Positions 1-11,602 of a stretch of 64,000 nt of DNA are shown here, piece after piece (the first letter of the stretch is position 1; the number at the start of each line of letters is the position of its first letter). Origin of the DNA: Oxytricha trifallax. Taxonomy: Eukaryota > Ciliophora > Spirotrichea > Sporadotrichida > Oxytrichidae. The stretch is taken from assembly GCA_000711775.1 (NCBI GenBank), contig ARYC01000824.1, positions 1 through 64,000 on the forward strand, written 5' to 3'. A program made the position numbers and the translations under genes. Below the pieces are notes generated by a model that saw only the letters and a program-made list of their open reading frames with translations, was not told the origin of the DNA and searched no databases.

Positions 1-206
1 CAAAAAGCCAATTTTGGGTTTGGCCCATCTTGAAAATTCCTAAAATTTATCACAGCTCTTCAACCATCCACCTCCATGCAACTCTAAGCTACTCGTTTAA
101 TGAGTTATAGTGAGTAATCATTATTTGTCTTGGTTTGTCAGTGAGTCAGCCATAAATCCGGAGGATATAAGCAAAAGAGTGTTTTTTCATATAGTTAAGG
201 ATCAAT

Positions 207-311
207 AATCCAGTCGAAATTTTAATAATCCAGTGGTTTAATAGTAAAATCCAGTCGAATTACTCATTAAAATTAAGCATAAACCAGATGAATCCAGCTA
301 CTGGATTTTAG
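207..311. repeat. Cluster of AATCCAG motifs upstream of the SecA-like gene
   Basis: The heptamer AATCCAG occurs four times as a direct repeat in about 90 bases, twice extended to AATCCAGTCGAA, and is followed at once by an inverted copy (CTGGATT). It lies just ahead of the first coding-like frame of the SecA-like gene. It could be an iterated protein-binding site or the worn end of the element discussed at 0.4-6.4 kb. The sequence alone does not decide between these. The rest of bases 1-360 shows nothing else I can support. Confidence 0.4.
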
Positions 312-371
312 AAAACCTCTGAAATCGACCTTCAATAACTTTTGAATGCGAGTTGCTGGTAAGCTTAAATC

Positions 372-3300
372 TTCGATATTATCTTCTATTTAGAAGGTAT
401 AAATGATTTGCAAGTGCCGCAGGAGGCACCCGATTAGTCAAGCTCAGATTGGATTTTTGAAAATCATCAAGCCAATGGAAATTTTGAAGAAAATTTTAAA
501 GCCAAGGGCATTAAGTTTGAGTATTAAAATGCGCAAGACAGCGCTAAAATCAACCGTGCTAAAGAATTTCTGCAATAAAATAACTATAACTTGAAAATGC
601 TGCTGTAGCAGGCGGATTTTGCAGGTTATAATAAAACTTTTATTTTAAGTAGTATGTGAGAAAGTATATAAATAACAAAAAGCCAAAGAAGATCAAGCAC
701 AGCCATAAGAGTAAATCCGTGGTATCATAGCTCTAGATGTTACTGCTGCTATCCAAGAGATTAAGGAGAGTGAATAAGCTACGAATCTCAGCTTTGCAAG
801 TGATTAAAATCAAAATAAAGAACCCTTACCTCAACTCTTCATTAACTATGGCTCGATCATTGGCCATGAGAATCTCATAAGGCACTTCGAAAGTTTCAAG
901 AATTCTTAATATTATTAAAGATCGTGCATTCTGCAAGAAATAGTTACTCGAAACACCCAGTCACTTTTCTCCTTCCTAAGCAATTTTGAGAACGTTAGTG
1001 ACCAGAAACTAAGCGAGAACTTGTTCTCATTGCTCGTGGATTTAATTTAGAGCAATAATAATTTAGATGAAGACTCAAAGCCACGTATCTTTTTAGCTGC
1101 TCTTGGTTATTACATGGGAGAAAGAGTATAAATCGAAGATGAATTAATTCAAGAATCAATCTTATTATTAATTCGCTCACCTAATACGAGACAAGCTCTA
1201 GGTTTAGCGAACTTTGTATTCTTTAATTCAGTTGCAGCATTCACTAAACAGCTTGCACCAGTGCAGAAATTGGATTACTCTCCCCTATATTATACAATTA
1301 ATGGGTTAAACTTGGTAATTACGCAGTCGACTCTCAAGTTTAAAAGCTAATACCTACTTCATTCTTTATCTTGAATGTGCCTTTCATTACTCTACTCAAG
1401 CAAGACTGTGGCTTGCACTTAATCAGAGACATACCTGTAGAATATACAGAGCACTTCGTAAGAATTTGTGCTCTCTCTTGCTCTCCTACAGTTGAAGCTC
1501 TCAAAGATTATATATCAATTACTATGGCTACTTTCTTACAGAAGTAAGAGGTTATTGATTCAAACACTATGGTTTACTTTATGAAAGGCCTTGCATAAAG
1601 GCTGCAGAGCAGAGACGAGTAGTGGGTAGGCAAAGTAGAGCAGTTCAAGAAGCTTCAGCAGCAAATCATAGAAGTTTAAATTGAAAAGAATGTGAGTGTG
1701 AGCAACAGCATTATTGAAATTGCCTTAATGGCGACTGCTCTGAAATTCAAAGAATTTTACACTTACCGAAAAATATGGAAGCTTTCTCTGATAAAAAACA
1801 ATTGTAGACTTACTTCAACTCTTTGAGAACGCTAATATCTCGCACATGTTAGCTCGTGCTTTCAATTCATAGCCAAGGAATGAAATGTTAAGTGTAAGTA
1901 ATGACTTAGAAAAGCTGCAGCAAAATCTTGGCTTTAAGTTATATAGTTCTCAAATTTTGTGCATTAACTATATTTGAGAAAACTTGCACGCAAACCATTT
2001 AATACATTTTGGTATTGGTAATGGCAAGACCTTGATCTGCGTTGCGTTAGCCATTCTTATAGCTCTTAAAACGAAGCTATCCGTAATCATAGTTGGCAAG
2101 AATGAGCACTTAGTGCAGAGAGATTATCAACAATTTCAAAAAGTTATTAGTGCAATGAAACTTGATTCAAACCATAATTTCTTTGCAAAAAGTACAGGCA
2201 TTTATTTTTTCACTCAACCTCAACTCAAGAAACAAATGAAGGCTGCTAAATTCATGAGTGTGTGGCACGATAGCATCGTGCTTATTGATGAATACGACTG
2301 GATTCTCTTCGATGGCTCCGCTGACAACATTATAAACCAGCTAAATTTTTACAAGCAAGCAAAAAGTATTATTGGATTTTCAGGAAGCCATCTTTCTCAA
2401 GGTGAAGAAAATTGTCTTAGTTTAGCTTTGCATAGCACACCTGTAGTATTCCCTACCCTTGATAAACTGCAAGGAGATAAGAAAACTTAGTTAGCAGACT
2501 TGCTGATAAGTTCAAACCAAGGAGATTACTTACAGAGAATCAAGGAAATCATAAAGGATTAAGTAGCTGTTTCACCAGTTTTAATAGTGGCTTCAACAAA
2601 TTACAGTGCTATTGAAATAGGTTTAAAGAAATCCGATTTTGATTTCATTAGTTTCAACCACTCCTAAGCGACTGCAATTGAATCTGTGCTTGAAGGCAGG
2701 TATTTAATGAGAAATGCAAGCAAAAACTACGGGGTTTACTTGCTCAACGAGCCACAGGGGAGAGGAACAGATATCTAAACTAATGATGAAATCGATTAAA
2801 ATGGTGGTTCATATTTAATTATCTCTGATGTTTTCTCACAAAGATCTGAAGAATAAATCATTGGTAAAATTGGGAGACTTAACACTAAAGGCAGGTGGCA
2901 GCGAGTATTATATAAGCAAGCTTCTAAAAGATAGTGCAGAGCAGCTGCTTATAGTTGAAAAGAAAGAGATAGAGCTTATACTTGCTCGCAAGCACAATTA
3001 AGTATAATCAATTTTATAAAATCTATTAGAAGCAATGGAAAATTTTATTGAATAAAACCAGGTGCCTTAAGAATAAATTTCTGCAGAGCTTTCAAATGAA
3101 TAGGAGCAAGATAATATTGTAAGAGAAATCGTTCAACATATTGTATCTCTCACTGAGAAAGCTTACAGTGAAGCAAGCAACCCAGCAGCAGTAGCAGCAG
3201 TAGTGAAGCAAAATAATCTTGAAGAAGAAAAGGAGCCTTAATAAATTGAAGAATAAGGTGAATAAAGTAAGTTGGGTTTTTATTAACCTTCTCTCATAGA

Positions 3301-3698
3301 GCTTATTGAATAGAAGATGAGTTAAAACCCTGTGCTTCAAGATAAACCATTCGAGCAGGTATAGCAATTGGTGCACAGGAGTTTAAAGAGGCAGCACCAT
3401 GAAATTACTAAGGCTCAAAGCAGAGAGAGATCCAAAAGAAAGCAGTTCTGCAAGTTCAAAGAGAAGATTATTGAAAGGTTAACAGAAGCTTGAATTAATC
3501 AAAGAATAAAATAAGACCTGAGAGTTGGTTACTCGTCGCAGTGCTAGAGATAAAACATTCACTTGCACTTATACAGAGCTGCCAGAGAGTGAAGAGACAA
3601 TGAAAAGATGGCTGAAGGCAGCCTCGAGTGAGAGAAGGCACTTTAAAAGCGACATAAACCATAGAAATTCAGAGAGAAAACCAAGATTAAGAATATGA
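372..3698 (+). pseudogene. Decayed SecA-like DEAD ATPase gene, ciliate code
   Basis: Reading TAA/TAG as Gln gives about 1,100 codons of coherent protein spread over several frames. Near 2,014 the Walker A is GIGNGKT, where SecA has GTGEGKT. It is followed by a VGKNEHLVQRDYQQF block resembling the SecA VTVNDYLARRDAEW region. A Walker B-like LIDEYD lies near 2,284, EPQGRGTDI near 2,748 matches the SecA AGRGTDI motif, and GGSYLIISD...IGKIGRLN matches the GG-HIIGTERHESRRID...RGRSGR region. A long N-terminal part (372-1,900) and a charged C-terminal part (2,940-3,698) have no clear match. Frame changes near 657, 1,250, 1,745, 1,800, 2,930 and 3,485 and an in-frame TGA at 1,975 mark it as broken. 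SecA drives protein export in bacteria and plastids; what an unlocalised ciliate copy would do is unknown. The neighbouring ORFs are transposon genes, so it may be cargo. Confidence 0.7.
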
Positions 3699-3791
3699 GA
3701 TTTATCTTAATTTTTTAAAGAAATTCACCATATTCATGTTTTTTCTATTAATAGCATATAGAGAATCGTGGAGGAATAGAAGCAGCAGCAC

Positions 3792-4597
3792 TCATTGACT
3801 CATGTTTGGAGATTGATTTTGCATATTCTACAGGTTACCATCTTGCATAAACTGCTCTTTCATCTTGCGTAAGTCAAGCAACTCACTTTCCATATTATCA
3901 TGTTATTGCTTCAACTTTTTAGTTTACTGCAAGAATTCCTGCTTATCTTATTTCAAAGCATCTTCATAATCCTTTACCTCCTCTAACTATTCACGGGTTC
4001 TCTTTCTTTTAGATGAATCCTTAACGAGATTCACAGCCTTACCTCGCTCAGCTACACAAGAAATTAAGAGAGAGTAAACTTACTGCTAAAGTTAAGGCAT
4101 CTGCTGAGAGCGTCCACGACCTCGGGTCTCATTTCTATAACGAGATATCTATTTTACTCGAGCTTTTCTCTTCGTTAGAGCATTGCATCATGAATCATCT
4201 GGGAGACACCGTCGGTGTCTAAGGTGAAGAGCAAATCGCAGATCCATTATCTGTCAAGGTGGACCCAATCTCGTTCTTCAGGCAAGTATTGCAGCAGTCT
4301 TGAAGACCCTCTTGCATAATCGAGAAAGTCTTGAACTGTAAGTCCATCGATTTGAGGCACTGCTGGCACCTTAACTGCGTCTCTTCTTACGTACTATATT
4401 AACAGTTACAGGGTTAAGCTAGGGTTTACGTCTTTCTCTGCTCTTATGATTTACTTAAGGAAATAAATGTTGGTGGAGTCCGCTTTTGGTAAGAAAGCGT
4501 GGCAGTCTTGGGCAAGAAAGTTGTATAGCTCTTTCTTACTTTTGCACTTCTGGGCGAGTTCTGAAACATTGATACCAGTAAGTTGCTATTGGTTCAT
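3792..4597 (-). pseudogene. 22-kDa-like accessory ORF of an IS630-type element
   Basis: The minus strand reads from ATG at 4,597 to TGA at 3,794-3,792 with one frame change near 4,100. The N-terminal half has SELAQKCKSKKELYNFLAQ, then a stretch with VPAVPQIDGLTVQDFLDYA and LQYLPEERDW. This order (a SK-[ED]-L-Y motif, then an IPNYPEI-like segment, then a LPER motif) is the same as in the 22-kDa ORFs of the three TBEs further right. The C-terminal part is a charged coiled coil (KDYEDALKQDKQEFLQQ...MESELLDLRKMKEQF). It lies divergent from the transposase at 4,789, as accessory ORFs do in TBEs. The resemblance is an impression from reading, not an alignment. Function unknown. Confidence 0.5.
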
Positions 4598-4788
4598 TAA
4601 ACTTTAAAATTAAGGTGCCTTAAACCATTTTATATAGGCCAATTTCGATTCAGGAAGACACTACCGTTACTAAAATCAGAGAGTGCTTTTCATAATAATG
4701 AAATCGTACCAGCACGATCCAATTTCCGCTAGCGGAATTCTTACCAGCACCAACACAATTCATTATAATTAAATTTAAGAATCCATTG

Positions 4789-6419
4789 ATGGAATAATAT
4801 TCTAAAAAACGACAGTCTAGACTGTCAGAATTCTTTAGGTTAGAAGATAAAGATTATGATGGCAATAGTTCAAGTGAAGAGCAGAGCTCTTCTAGTGGTT
4901 TTGAAGATTCTAAAGATTATGCAGAATACTTAACAACTAACTTGCTTTACTAGAGGAACATAACTCTTGCAGATGTGAGTATAGAGGAAGTGAGTGAAAA
5001 GGATATGATTTAATTATTCAATGAAATTCGAGATGAAATTTCAGAGTTTGAAATCGATGGATTTATCATAGATCCAAAAGAAAAGTATAGAGAAAGTCAT
5101 AAAAAAGGAGCTTAAGAATCATTACTTAATGATAATTAAATTTAGACTCTTGGTTAGCTAGTGCTAAAGCTTTACACTGAGTATAAGAAATCGGATTTAG
5201 AACCCTAGAGTATGATGGATAGTACTTAAGATTTTGATTTTAAAGCTCTAGAAGCCAAAGTTATTGAAAATCATAAAGTCAAAGATTAAATTCCAATTTT
5301 TGGTTAGCACACACAATTGGATGCAATAGTTCCTCGTAGACTACAAATAATTAAGGAAAGAGAAATAATTGCAAGAGAAAGAACTTAAACTTGCAGAGGA
5401 ATCACTTAGATTAAGAGTTTCAGAAAAGTTAACTTACTTACAAATAATGGAAAGACTTGGTATATCATACTATAAATTAAGAAGGTACTTAAGAAGCCCA
5501 GTAAAGAAAGCCTAATTCTGGAATCTAAAATAAATCAATAGAGGAAAGTATAAGAAGCTGCATAGCAGAGCACGCACTCATATCGTTAATATGTTAATGT
5601 ATAACACTTAACCAGTGCAGCTTTCTGATATACAGCAAAGTTTACAGAAGAATATATAGTTAAGGTGTAGCAAGTAAATGATTAGAAGATTTTTGAAAAA
5701 TGAATTAATGATGACTTACAAATAAATAAAGTAGATTTCAACTTTGCATAATAGCAACAGTAGTAAGTTATAAAGATAGTACGCAGCCCAGTAATTCGTG
5801 GAACACTTAAGTAAGGGTAGAAGAATAATCAATATTGATGAATCAACTCTTAACTAAACAGATTAAAGACACAGAGGGTGGACTGCCCCTTATGTAAAAA
5901 ATAGAGTTACAAATCACAAAGACTAAAATAAATGAATTTAATTATTGGAGTTGCAAGTACAGGAGAGCTGTACTATACAGTAAATCATGGAAGAACTAAC
6001 TAGCACTCATTCATGTACTTTTTATGTAAACTAGTTAATGTATTGGATTCAGTTGATACTAGCTGAAGAGAAAATACTTTAATTTTACTTGATAATGCAC
6101 CTTATCACAGATCACAAATATTATGAATAAATACCTTGATTTGGCTTTGCCAATAATGTTTTTAGGGCCTTATCACTATAGAATTGCACCAGTTGAATTA
6201 ATGTATTCGTGGATTAAAAATAGAGACTTAATCCCCTAAATACTAGGGCTTAATCAAAGTAAAATTTATTGAAAAAATGACATTTATTATAGAGGTTACT
6301 GGGCAGCTTTTATGAAAGAATTAGGAATGAATATAAGCAGAATAAATTAAACTGTTAGACGCTGCTTTTATCATGTACTTACAGCAGCCCTGGATTCTAT
6401 ATCTTTGAAAGACTTATGA
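4789..6419 (+). pseudogene. Broken IS630/Tc1-like DDE transposase
   Basis: ATG at 4,789 opens an acidic N-terminal region (SSSEEQSSSSGFEDSKDY). A probable DNA-binding segment follows (LTYLQIMERLGISYYKLRRY, near 5,430). The DDE core comes next: NIDESTLNQ...RHRGW near 5,830 (first Asp), NTLILLDNAPYHRS near 6,075 (second Asp) and YHYRIAPVELMYSWIK near 6,175 (third acidic residue). These are the signature blocks of the IS630/Tc1/mariner superfamily. Frame changes near 5,370, 5,935 and 6,110 and a TGA at about 6,062, where the family often has Trp, show it is inactive. It is clearly different from the TBE transposases at 30-48 kb. The stop at 6,417-6,419 follows a plausible C-terminus. Confidence 0.8.
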
Positions 6420-9299
6420 ATTCAGAATATATATAAAGGGCTTTAAAACAAATTGAAAATACTTCAAGCTATATTCAAGACTCAAATAACTAATTTTAAT
6501 TGAAATTAATAGCAAATTGATATATAAGAAAAATAAGTTTACTTATAAAATTAATTTCGCTAATAGAAATTTATTCCTTTAATTTTGATTGTTTACTATA
6601 GCTAAATTTATGCATGCTATTCTTTGTTACTAAATATATTATTAACCAAGTATTATCATTTCTTGCTCAAATATAGAGAATTTCAATATACTTTTACTAT
6701 TCTATAAATATCAAAGAGACTAAATTAAATTAAAATAAATAAGGAATTAATTTGAATATAAATTAAAGAGAAGTTCAAAAATAAAGACATTAATAGCTAT
6801 ATCTATCAATTTGATAAGTTATTTAATTATTATTAAGACATTAATTCTAATTTAATTAGATTTATAATAAATAGAATATAAGAGAAGAGAATTAGAGAAG
6901 CCAAAATGTCTTATATAAAAGTTAAATAAAAATTAATTAAATAAATTAAGAATATAAAAACTATTCTTTTATGTTTTTGAAAAAATAAATTATAATTTCA
7001 TATTTTTACAACTAATTTATTCTATTTCTTCATTTTCATTCAAACTATAAATTTGAATATTCGATTTCCAACCTACACTTATAAATTTAACAATAAAAAA
7101 TAAAGTTATAATAATAAATAAAAATTAAATTAAAATTTTCAACTTCTCAAAATTGTTTCAAATAAAATTATTTTACTCCAAATTTTAAACTTGTTAGTTC
7201 TGACAGACTTCTTTAGTATACTCGCATGTGTATGTTACAGTCGTTTTTCTAAACTAATTTCAATTAAAATGAAAAACAAATAAAAATATGTAGAGGTACA
7301 CTCCTCTAAAATAAAGAAAAAATAAACAAATATTAAATTAAAAGTAAAATTAAGTTTACTTTTCGGAATTTCCATCCCAATATATAGCTTTTATATAGCT
7401 ATTAAGTTTTAGTTGATAATTTGTATGATTTGATTTTTAATCAAATATGTGTAGGCTAATAAATTTAGCGATTTTATTTAATTATATTTATTTCTTTATT
7501 TAAAATTGGCTTTAGGATTCATGCATAAATCCTATAATATCCGCCTTGATGTGCTGGGTTTAATATGCTGAGTGCATTACTTGATTAAAAAATTCTTGTA
7601 AATTTTGGCCCAATTTACCATTAAAAAATAGAATTTATCAAGTAATCACTTAGAAATTGACTTAGAGATCTGGCGGATATCAAATTAAATAAGCATAAAT
7701 GAATAAGTTTCATTAATAATAAATCTATTTAAATATAGAAATAAATGCTTATTTAACTTTGAAATAAAAAATGTTAACTTTGTTAACTATAAATAAATTA
7801 AAACCATTTATTAATTCTTTACTTATGCAAATTTAATTAAAATATTAATGCAAAGTAATAAAGAATAATAATGACTTAATTAAACTTAAACTTTAAATAA
7901 ATTTAAGGATTATTTAAAACCCCCTAAATAAATATATATATAAATACATTAATAACTATAATTAAGCTCTATTTAAATATAAATTTTAAATTAATTTCTC
8001 TGTAAAATTTGTAAGCTTAATTTTTATCCTAGACTAAATTATAAATTAAATTCAAGAGAAAAATATATAAAAAGATAAATTAATTAATAATAATAATTTC
8101 ATTTGTATTATCATTGCAAAAATGCAACTTTATAAAATAATTTGAATTTTAATCTGAATAATAAACAATGAATTTATATTGATAAATAAGTTAATATTAA
8201 TTTATAATTATAAGCAATGTATAATTTTCCAAAGTTAAAAGTATATAAAATATAAAAGTATGATAAGAACTATTTTCATAATAAAAATTAATTAATTATT
8301 TATTTATTTATTATTGTTGTTATTTTTACTTGGAATAAATCCACAATTTTAATGGATGAATAAATCCAATATTCAAAATACTTGTGGTAAAAAAAGTCTA
8401 TAAATTCGAGAAAAAATTAAATAATTTCGGGGGCTAAAAATAATATAAATGTGAAACGTGAAACTGTGAACTTGCTATATGCAAAATAAAAATTACTACT
8501 TTGGAGAGAGCCCCCGGGAGAGAACTAAATAAATAAAAGAGTCTGGGACTCTAGGATTAAAGCTAAAGTGATAAAATGAGAAAAATGGTTTCTCAAAGAG
8601 TTAAAAATGAGAAATGGGAAATTGAAAATGTTTTTTTTCAATTAAAAAGTTAAAGTATTAGTCTGGGACTAAAGTATAAAGTTGGGAAAAATAAAATGGT
8701 TCCCTTAAAATAAAAAAAAATCCAGGAAATGATTAAAAATAAATATGAATTTAATATTCAAATAAAAACTATGATCCTGGTCAAAGAATAAAATGATTTT
8801 TTTATTGAAAATCAAACTCAAAACAAAAGTTTTTTAATAACCGGAGCTTATTTATAAGCATTATACTTACCATTTTTATTTTATTTATTTTTATTCAATT
8901 CAATTTAATTTAATTTCTTAATAATTTTCCAAAAAAATTCTCTCTTTTTATCTTTTAAAAATCCCTATCTTATAAAATATATAACCCTAATCTTATTATT
9001 TGTATATAAATCCTCTATATCTCCTAAAATCTAAGATTTTAAATAATATGATCAATAATTCTCCAATTTATTATACTTACTTTATTAATTATTAATTAAG
9101 CACCCTAATTAAAATGTTTTATTTGTAATTATCCTATTTATAAAAACTAAATAAATATGCGAAATAATCTAAAATTTACAGAGTAGAATATTAAGCTAAA
9201 GTGCCTTAAGCACCTAGTTAATTTATATAGAGTGAATTAAGGCACCCTATATAGAGTGCCAGTGATTTATTAGTAATTTAAGATAAATATGCAAGTGAA
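6420..9299. other. AT-rich stretch without recognisable genes
   Basis: Very AT-rich DNA with many short A/T runs and no reading frame that looks like protein. It holds a small interrupted inverted repeat: TATCCGCC at about 7,538 pairs with GGCGGATA at 7,671, and ATTACTTGAT at about 7,578 pairs with ATCAAGTAAT at about 7,637, a possible 140-bp foldback. It also holds two short hairpins at 8,540-8,675 (separate entry) and purine-rich patches at 8,440-8,800. It is probably germline-limited spacer. Confidence 0.5.
8540..8675. repeat. Two TCTGGGA hairpins
   Basis: GAGTCTGGGACTC (about 8,540) and TTAGTCTGGGACTAA (about 8,659) each fold into a perfect short stem with the same TGG loop, about 105 bases apart. 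The stems differ (GAGTC versus TTAGTC) while the loop stays the same. They may belong to a small RNA or be mobile-element remnants; no more can be said. Confidence 0.3.
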
Positions 9300-9707
9300 A
9301 TGTTTGTTACAATACCTAAGCTTAATTGGCTATTGAGTGTAACAAACATCAGTGTAAATAAATAGCGCTTAAATAAGTGCGAAAAATATGAAAAAAGTGC
9401 GTTTACAAAAAATGAAGAACATGAATCGATAGAACTCGAGCTGCTGTTCAAAGTGCACACAAAGCGCAGTGAAGTTAGTGGAGTGGGTGCGAGGTGCGTT
9501 GGTAATAAAGAAAGTGCGATAGACATTGTAAATTGTTCACCTTTTGATTTCCATTATTAGTTTAATTATTAAAGTAGTAATTATTAATTAATAAAAATCA
9601 AACTTAATTCAAATGTGGAGGTAAAACCGCACCACCCCACAAACAGTGTGAACGGTAAAACTTTGCACCTAATCGGTCAACAGGGTACAAACCCCATATA
9701 TTCTTGA
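9300..9707 (+). CDS. Small ORF of unknown function, ciliate code
   Basis: ATG at 9,300 opens 135 codons ending at TGA 9,705-9,707 when TAA/TAG are Gln. The first half has balanced composition and looks like protein (NKCEKYEKSAFTKNEEHESI, then LELLFKVHTKRSEVSGVGAR). Bases 9,558-9,610 are AT-rich with four TAA/TAG codons and may be an IES or the true end. GC content is higher than in the flanks. It could be the first exon-like island of the large gene that follows, or a separate germline ORF. No domain is recognised. Confidence 0.35.
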
Positions 9708-10018
9708 TCAGCATATCAAACTCTATAAGACTGGTAAGTATGGCCTCAAAATAAAATCATGAATTTTTCGCATCTTCACCGTACTTCAATTCTCAAGATC
9801 GGCTCCCTCAAATTAAGTTAAAATCTGTCCTTTAAATTTCCTTATTTATCGATATTATTAAAACTTTTTATCAACTTACAAATTCTTTGTGTACATACGT
9901 ATTGGGGTTAATAAATAATATATATATATATATAAGGGCTTCCATCACAAATCAACTAGCAACCAAATTTTTAAAGTGAGTATTTAAGAATTTTAATATA
10001 TTAAATCAAACTTAAAAA

Positions 10019-10560
10019 TTATTCATTCTAGCTGTTGCACTGAGAATCCATGAATAAGACATAGCCCTACAAGAAGGACCACTACGAGCCGCCTCTGACC
10101 TCGCCCACAGTGCAGCTGTCGCCTCCGTGCTGCCGCCGGGCATGGACCTTGAGCTGGGCGAAGAGCCCTTGATGAGCTGGTGAGAGCTGGCCCCGAAGAT
10201 TGAATGTCTACTGTAAAGCATCTCCCTCAGAGAGCACCCCATTCAGAGCTTCGTCGAGATCTTGAAGACCCTCTTCAACGCACACACAGTCAATCACCAC
10301 TGGGTCCACATTTAGAAGGAGATCGAGCTCCATACTGGAAAGCAGAGCCTTGAGCTAGCATTGAGGACGCCAAACGAGAAAGAAGGGGACCCTATAGGAG
10401 CCTTAGATCCTGCGCTTGGTGATAAGAAGCAATCAGAGTCGTTAAAGGGCGTGCCCAAGGTTAGAGGTGGGGGCCCTATTTAATATATACGTTAAAACTA
10501 AATCAAACAAACTACTATTAACAAGCACATGTTCTCTTCACTCTAAATGGAATTCTCGTG
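10019..10560 (+). CDS. GC-rich ORF of unknown function, one internal TGA
   Basis: This frame is much more GC-rich than its surroundings and uses TAG/TAA as Gln several times. It reads ALQEGPLRAASDLAHSAA, then EPLMSW, a TGA at 10,181-10,183, and continues in the same frame with ELAPKIECLLQSISLREHP and SFVEILKTLFNAHTVNHHW to a charged end (RTPNEKEGDPIGALDP). The mix of Gln-TAG and GC-rich codons suggests a coding sequence of foreign or selfish origin living in a ciliate. The TGA makes it likely broken. No family recognised, and no upstream start is obvious. Confidence 0.45.
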
Positions 10561-10580
10561 AAAACCCAAAACTTGCCTCT

Positions 10581-11084
10581 ATGGTTGCTGAAGCAAAAAT
10601 GTGGATCCTCGCATTGGCTCCATCAATTCAGCTCTTCAGAGTAGTTGACCCAGAAGACCCTACAGTCTTCCTCGGATATGACTACTTCAGATTCTCAGAC
10701 CAAACTGTAGGAGATGTTCCTTTAACTTCTTATGTTGCTATGACCTACTCTAAGTTATCTTCCGTCCTCATAGAAGACACAACTGCCTTCCCAGAAGCCG
10801 ATGTTTAAGAACTTATTGACGAAAGCATCGTTTTTGTTTTCAGTCATGGATTAACTGGATAATTCGATTATCCAACCTACAACTTCATTAACAGCAATGT
10901 TGAAGATAATATCCTTGCAGCATTCATCATGAACAACTATGCTAACACTGTTCACACTGTGTCAAAGCTACAATTGGTCCTGCCGCACGGGCAGATATTC
11001 AAGCTGATCAGGACACCTCTTCCACCCCACAGTAAGAATAATGGTACTTCTATATTTCTTATAGTAACAATGAGATTCCGCTGA
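10581..11084 (+). CDS. Unknown ORF with host-like composition
   Basis: From ATG 10,581 to TGA 11,082-11,084, 167 codons under the ciliate code; the frame is already open from 10,467. It reads MVAEAKMWILALAPSIQLF, VVDPEDPTVFLGYDYFRFS and SSVLIEDTTAFPEADVQELI, with TAA as Gln at about 10,806 and 10,859. Its composition (about 40% GC) resembles ciliate macronuclear genes and differs from the GC-rich DNA on both sides. The last 30 or so codons, from about 10,970, return to GC-rich DNA and may not belong. No family recognised. It may be a captured host segment. Confidence 0.5.
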
Positions 11085-11307
11085 GCCGCTTGCAGACCCC
11101 TTTGGAGGAAGGAGCCCTCCCGGCAGAGGAAAAGCACTACATCCACAGGGCAAGGGCACTCCCCAAGGGGTTTTGGGGCAACAAATGGGCAAGTATATCA
11201 TAGACCTGGCTGTTCAAATATCGCGCATGGACATGCGCTTGCTCCCACAGGGGTACCTGCGGGCATTAATCGCCGCCCTCAACCATCTGGGCCTCGAGAA
11301 TGTCTGA
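11083..11307 (+). CDS. Short GC-rich ORF fragment
   Basis: An open frame of 74 codons, ending at TGA 11,305-11,307, overlaps the previous stop. After a Gly/Pro-rich start it reads GQQMGKYIIDLAVQISRMDM and LRALIAALNHLGLENV, which looks like an amphipathic helical segment. There is no convincing start codon other than the Met inside this run (about 11,187). It is probably a piece of the same GC-rich coding unit as the flanking ORFs, in a shifted frame. Function unknown. Confidence 0.35.
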   Translation, partial: EPLADPFGGRSPPGRGKALHPQGKGTPQGVLGQQMGKYIIDLAVQISRMDMRLLPQGYLRALIAALNHLGLENV

Positions 11308-11602
11308 TTTAAGGATTAACTTTTAGAAATTTGCAAGTCATTTGGGGGGGACTCAAAGGCTTTTCCAAATTCTGATGCTTGATTATCTCGGCCCCCGTGA
11401 TAGATGTCTGAGTCGGAACTTCCACCTTCGTGAGATAGACCGAGGTGGTTCGAGTGGTGCCACTGGCCGCCCGCCAGGCTCGAATTTAACCCCCTAATCG
11501 ACTGCAATACATTTTACAAAAATAACCTTTTTGCAAATATCAAAAGTAAGTACCCCCATTCCCCAGAATTACTTTTCCCTTTTAGTGCAGAGTAGATGAT
11601 GA

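Noticed and set aside
372-3698. SecA-like gene as bacterial contamination
   Set aside because: It uses TAA and TAG as sense codons many times and is embedded in AT-rich ciliate DNA with ciliate transposon genes.
9278-9526. Minus-strand ORF of 82 codons
   Set aside because: Ser/Leu/Phe-rich mirror of the plus-strand ORF starting at 9,300, which has the more protein-like composition.
9650-9700. Possible tRNA T-arm-like sequence
   Set aside because: No matching acceptor, D or anticodon stems could be folded around it.
10012-10242. Minus-strand ORF in the GC-rich patch
   Set aside because: Shadow of the plus-strand frame, which uses Gln-TAG and continues for longer.
11316-11507. Minus-strand ORF of 63 codons
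   Set aside because: Short, low-complexity (Gly/Ser/His-rich), with no start context or conserved motif; too weak to call.
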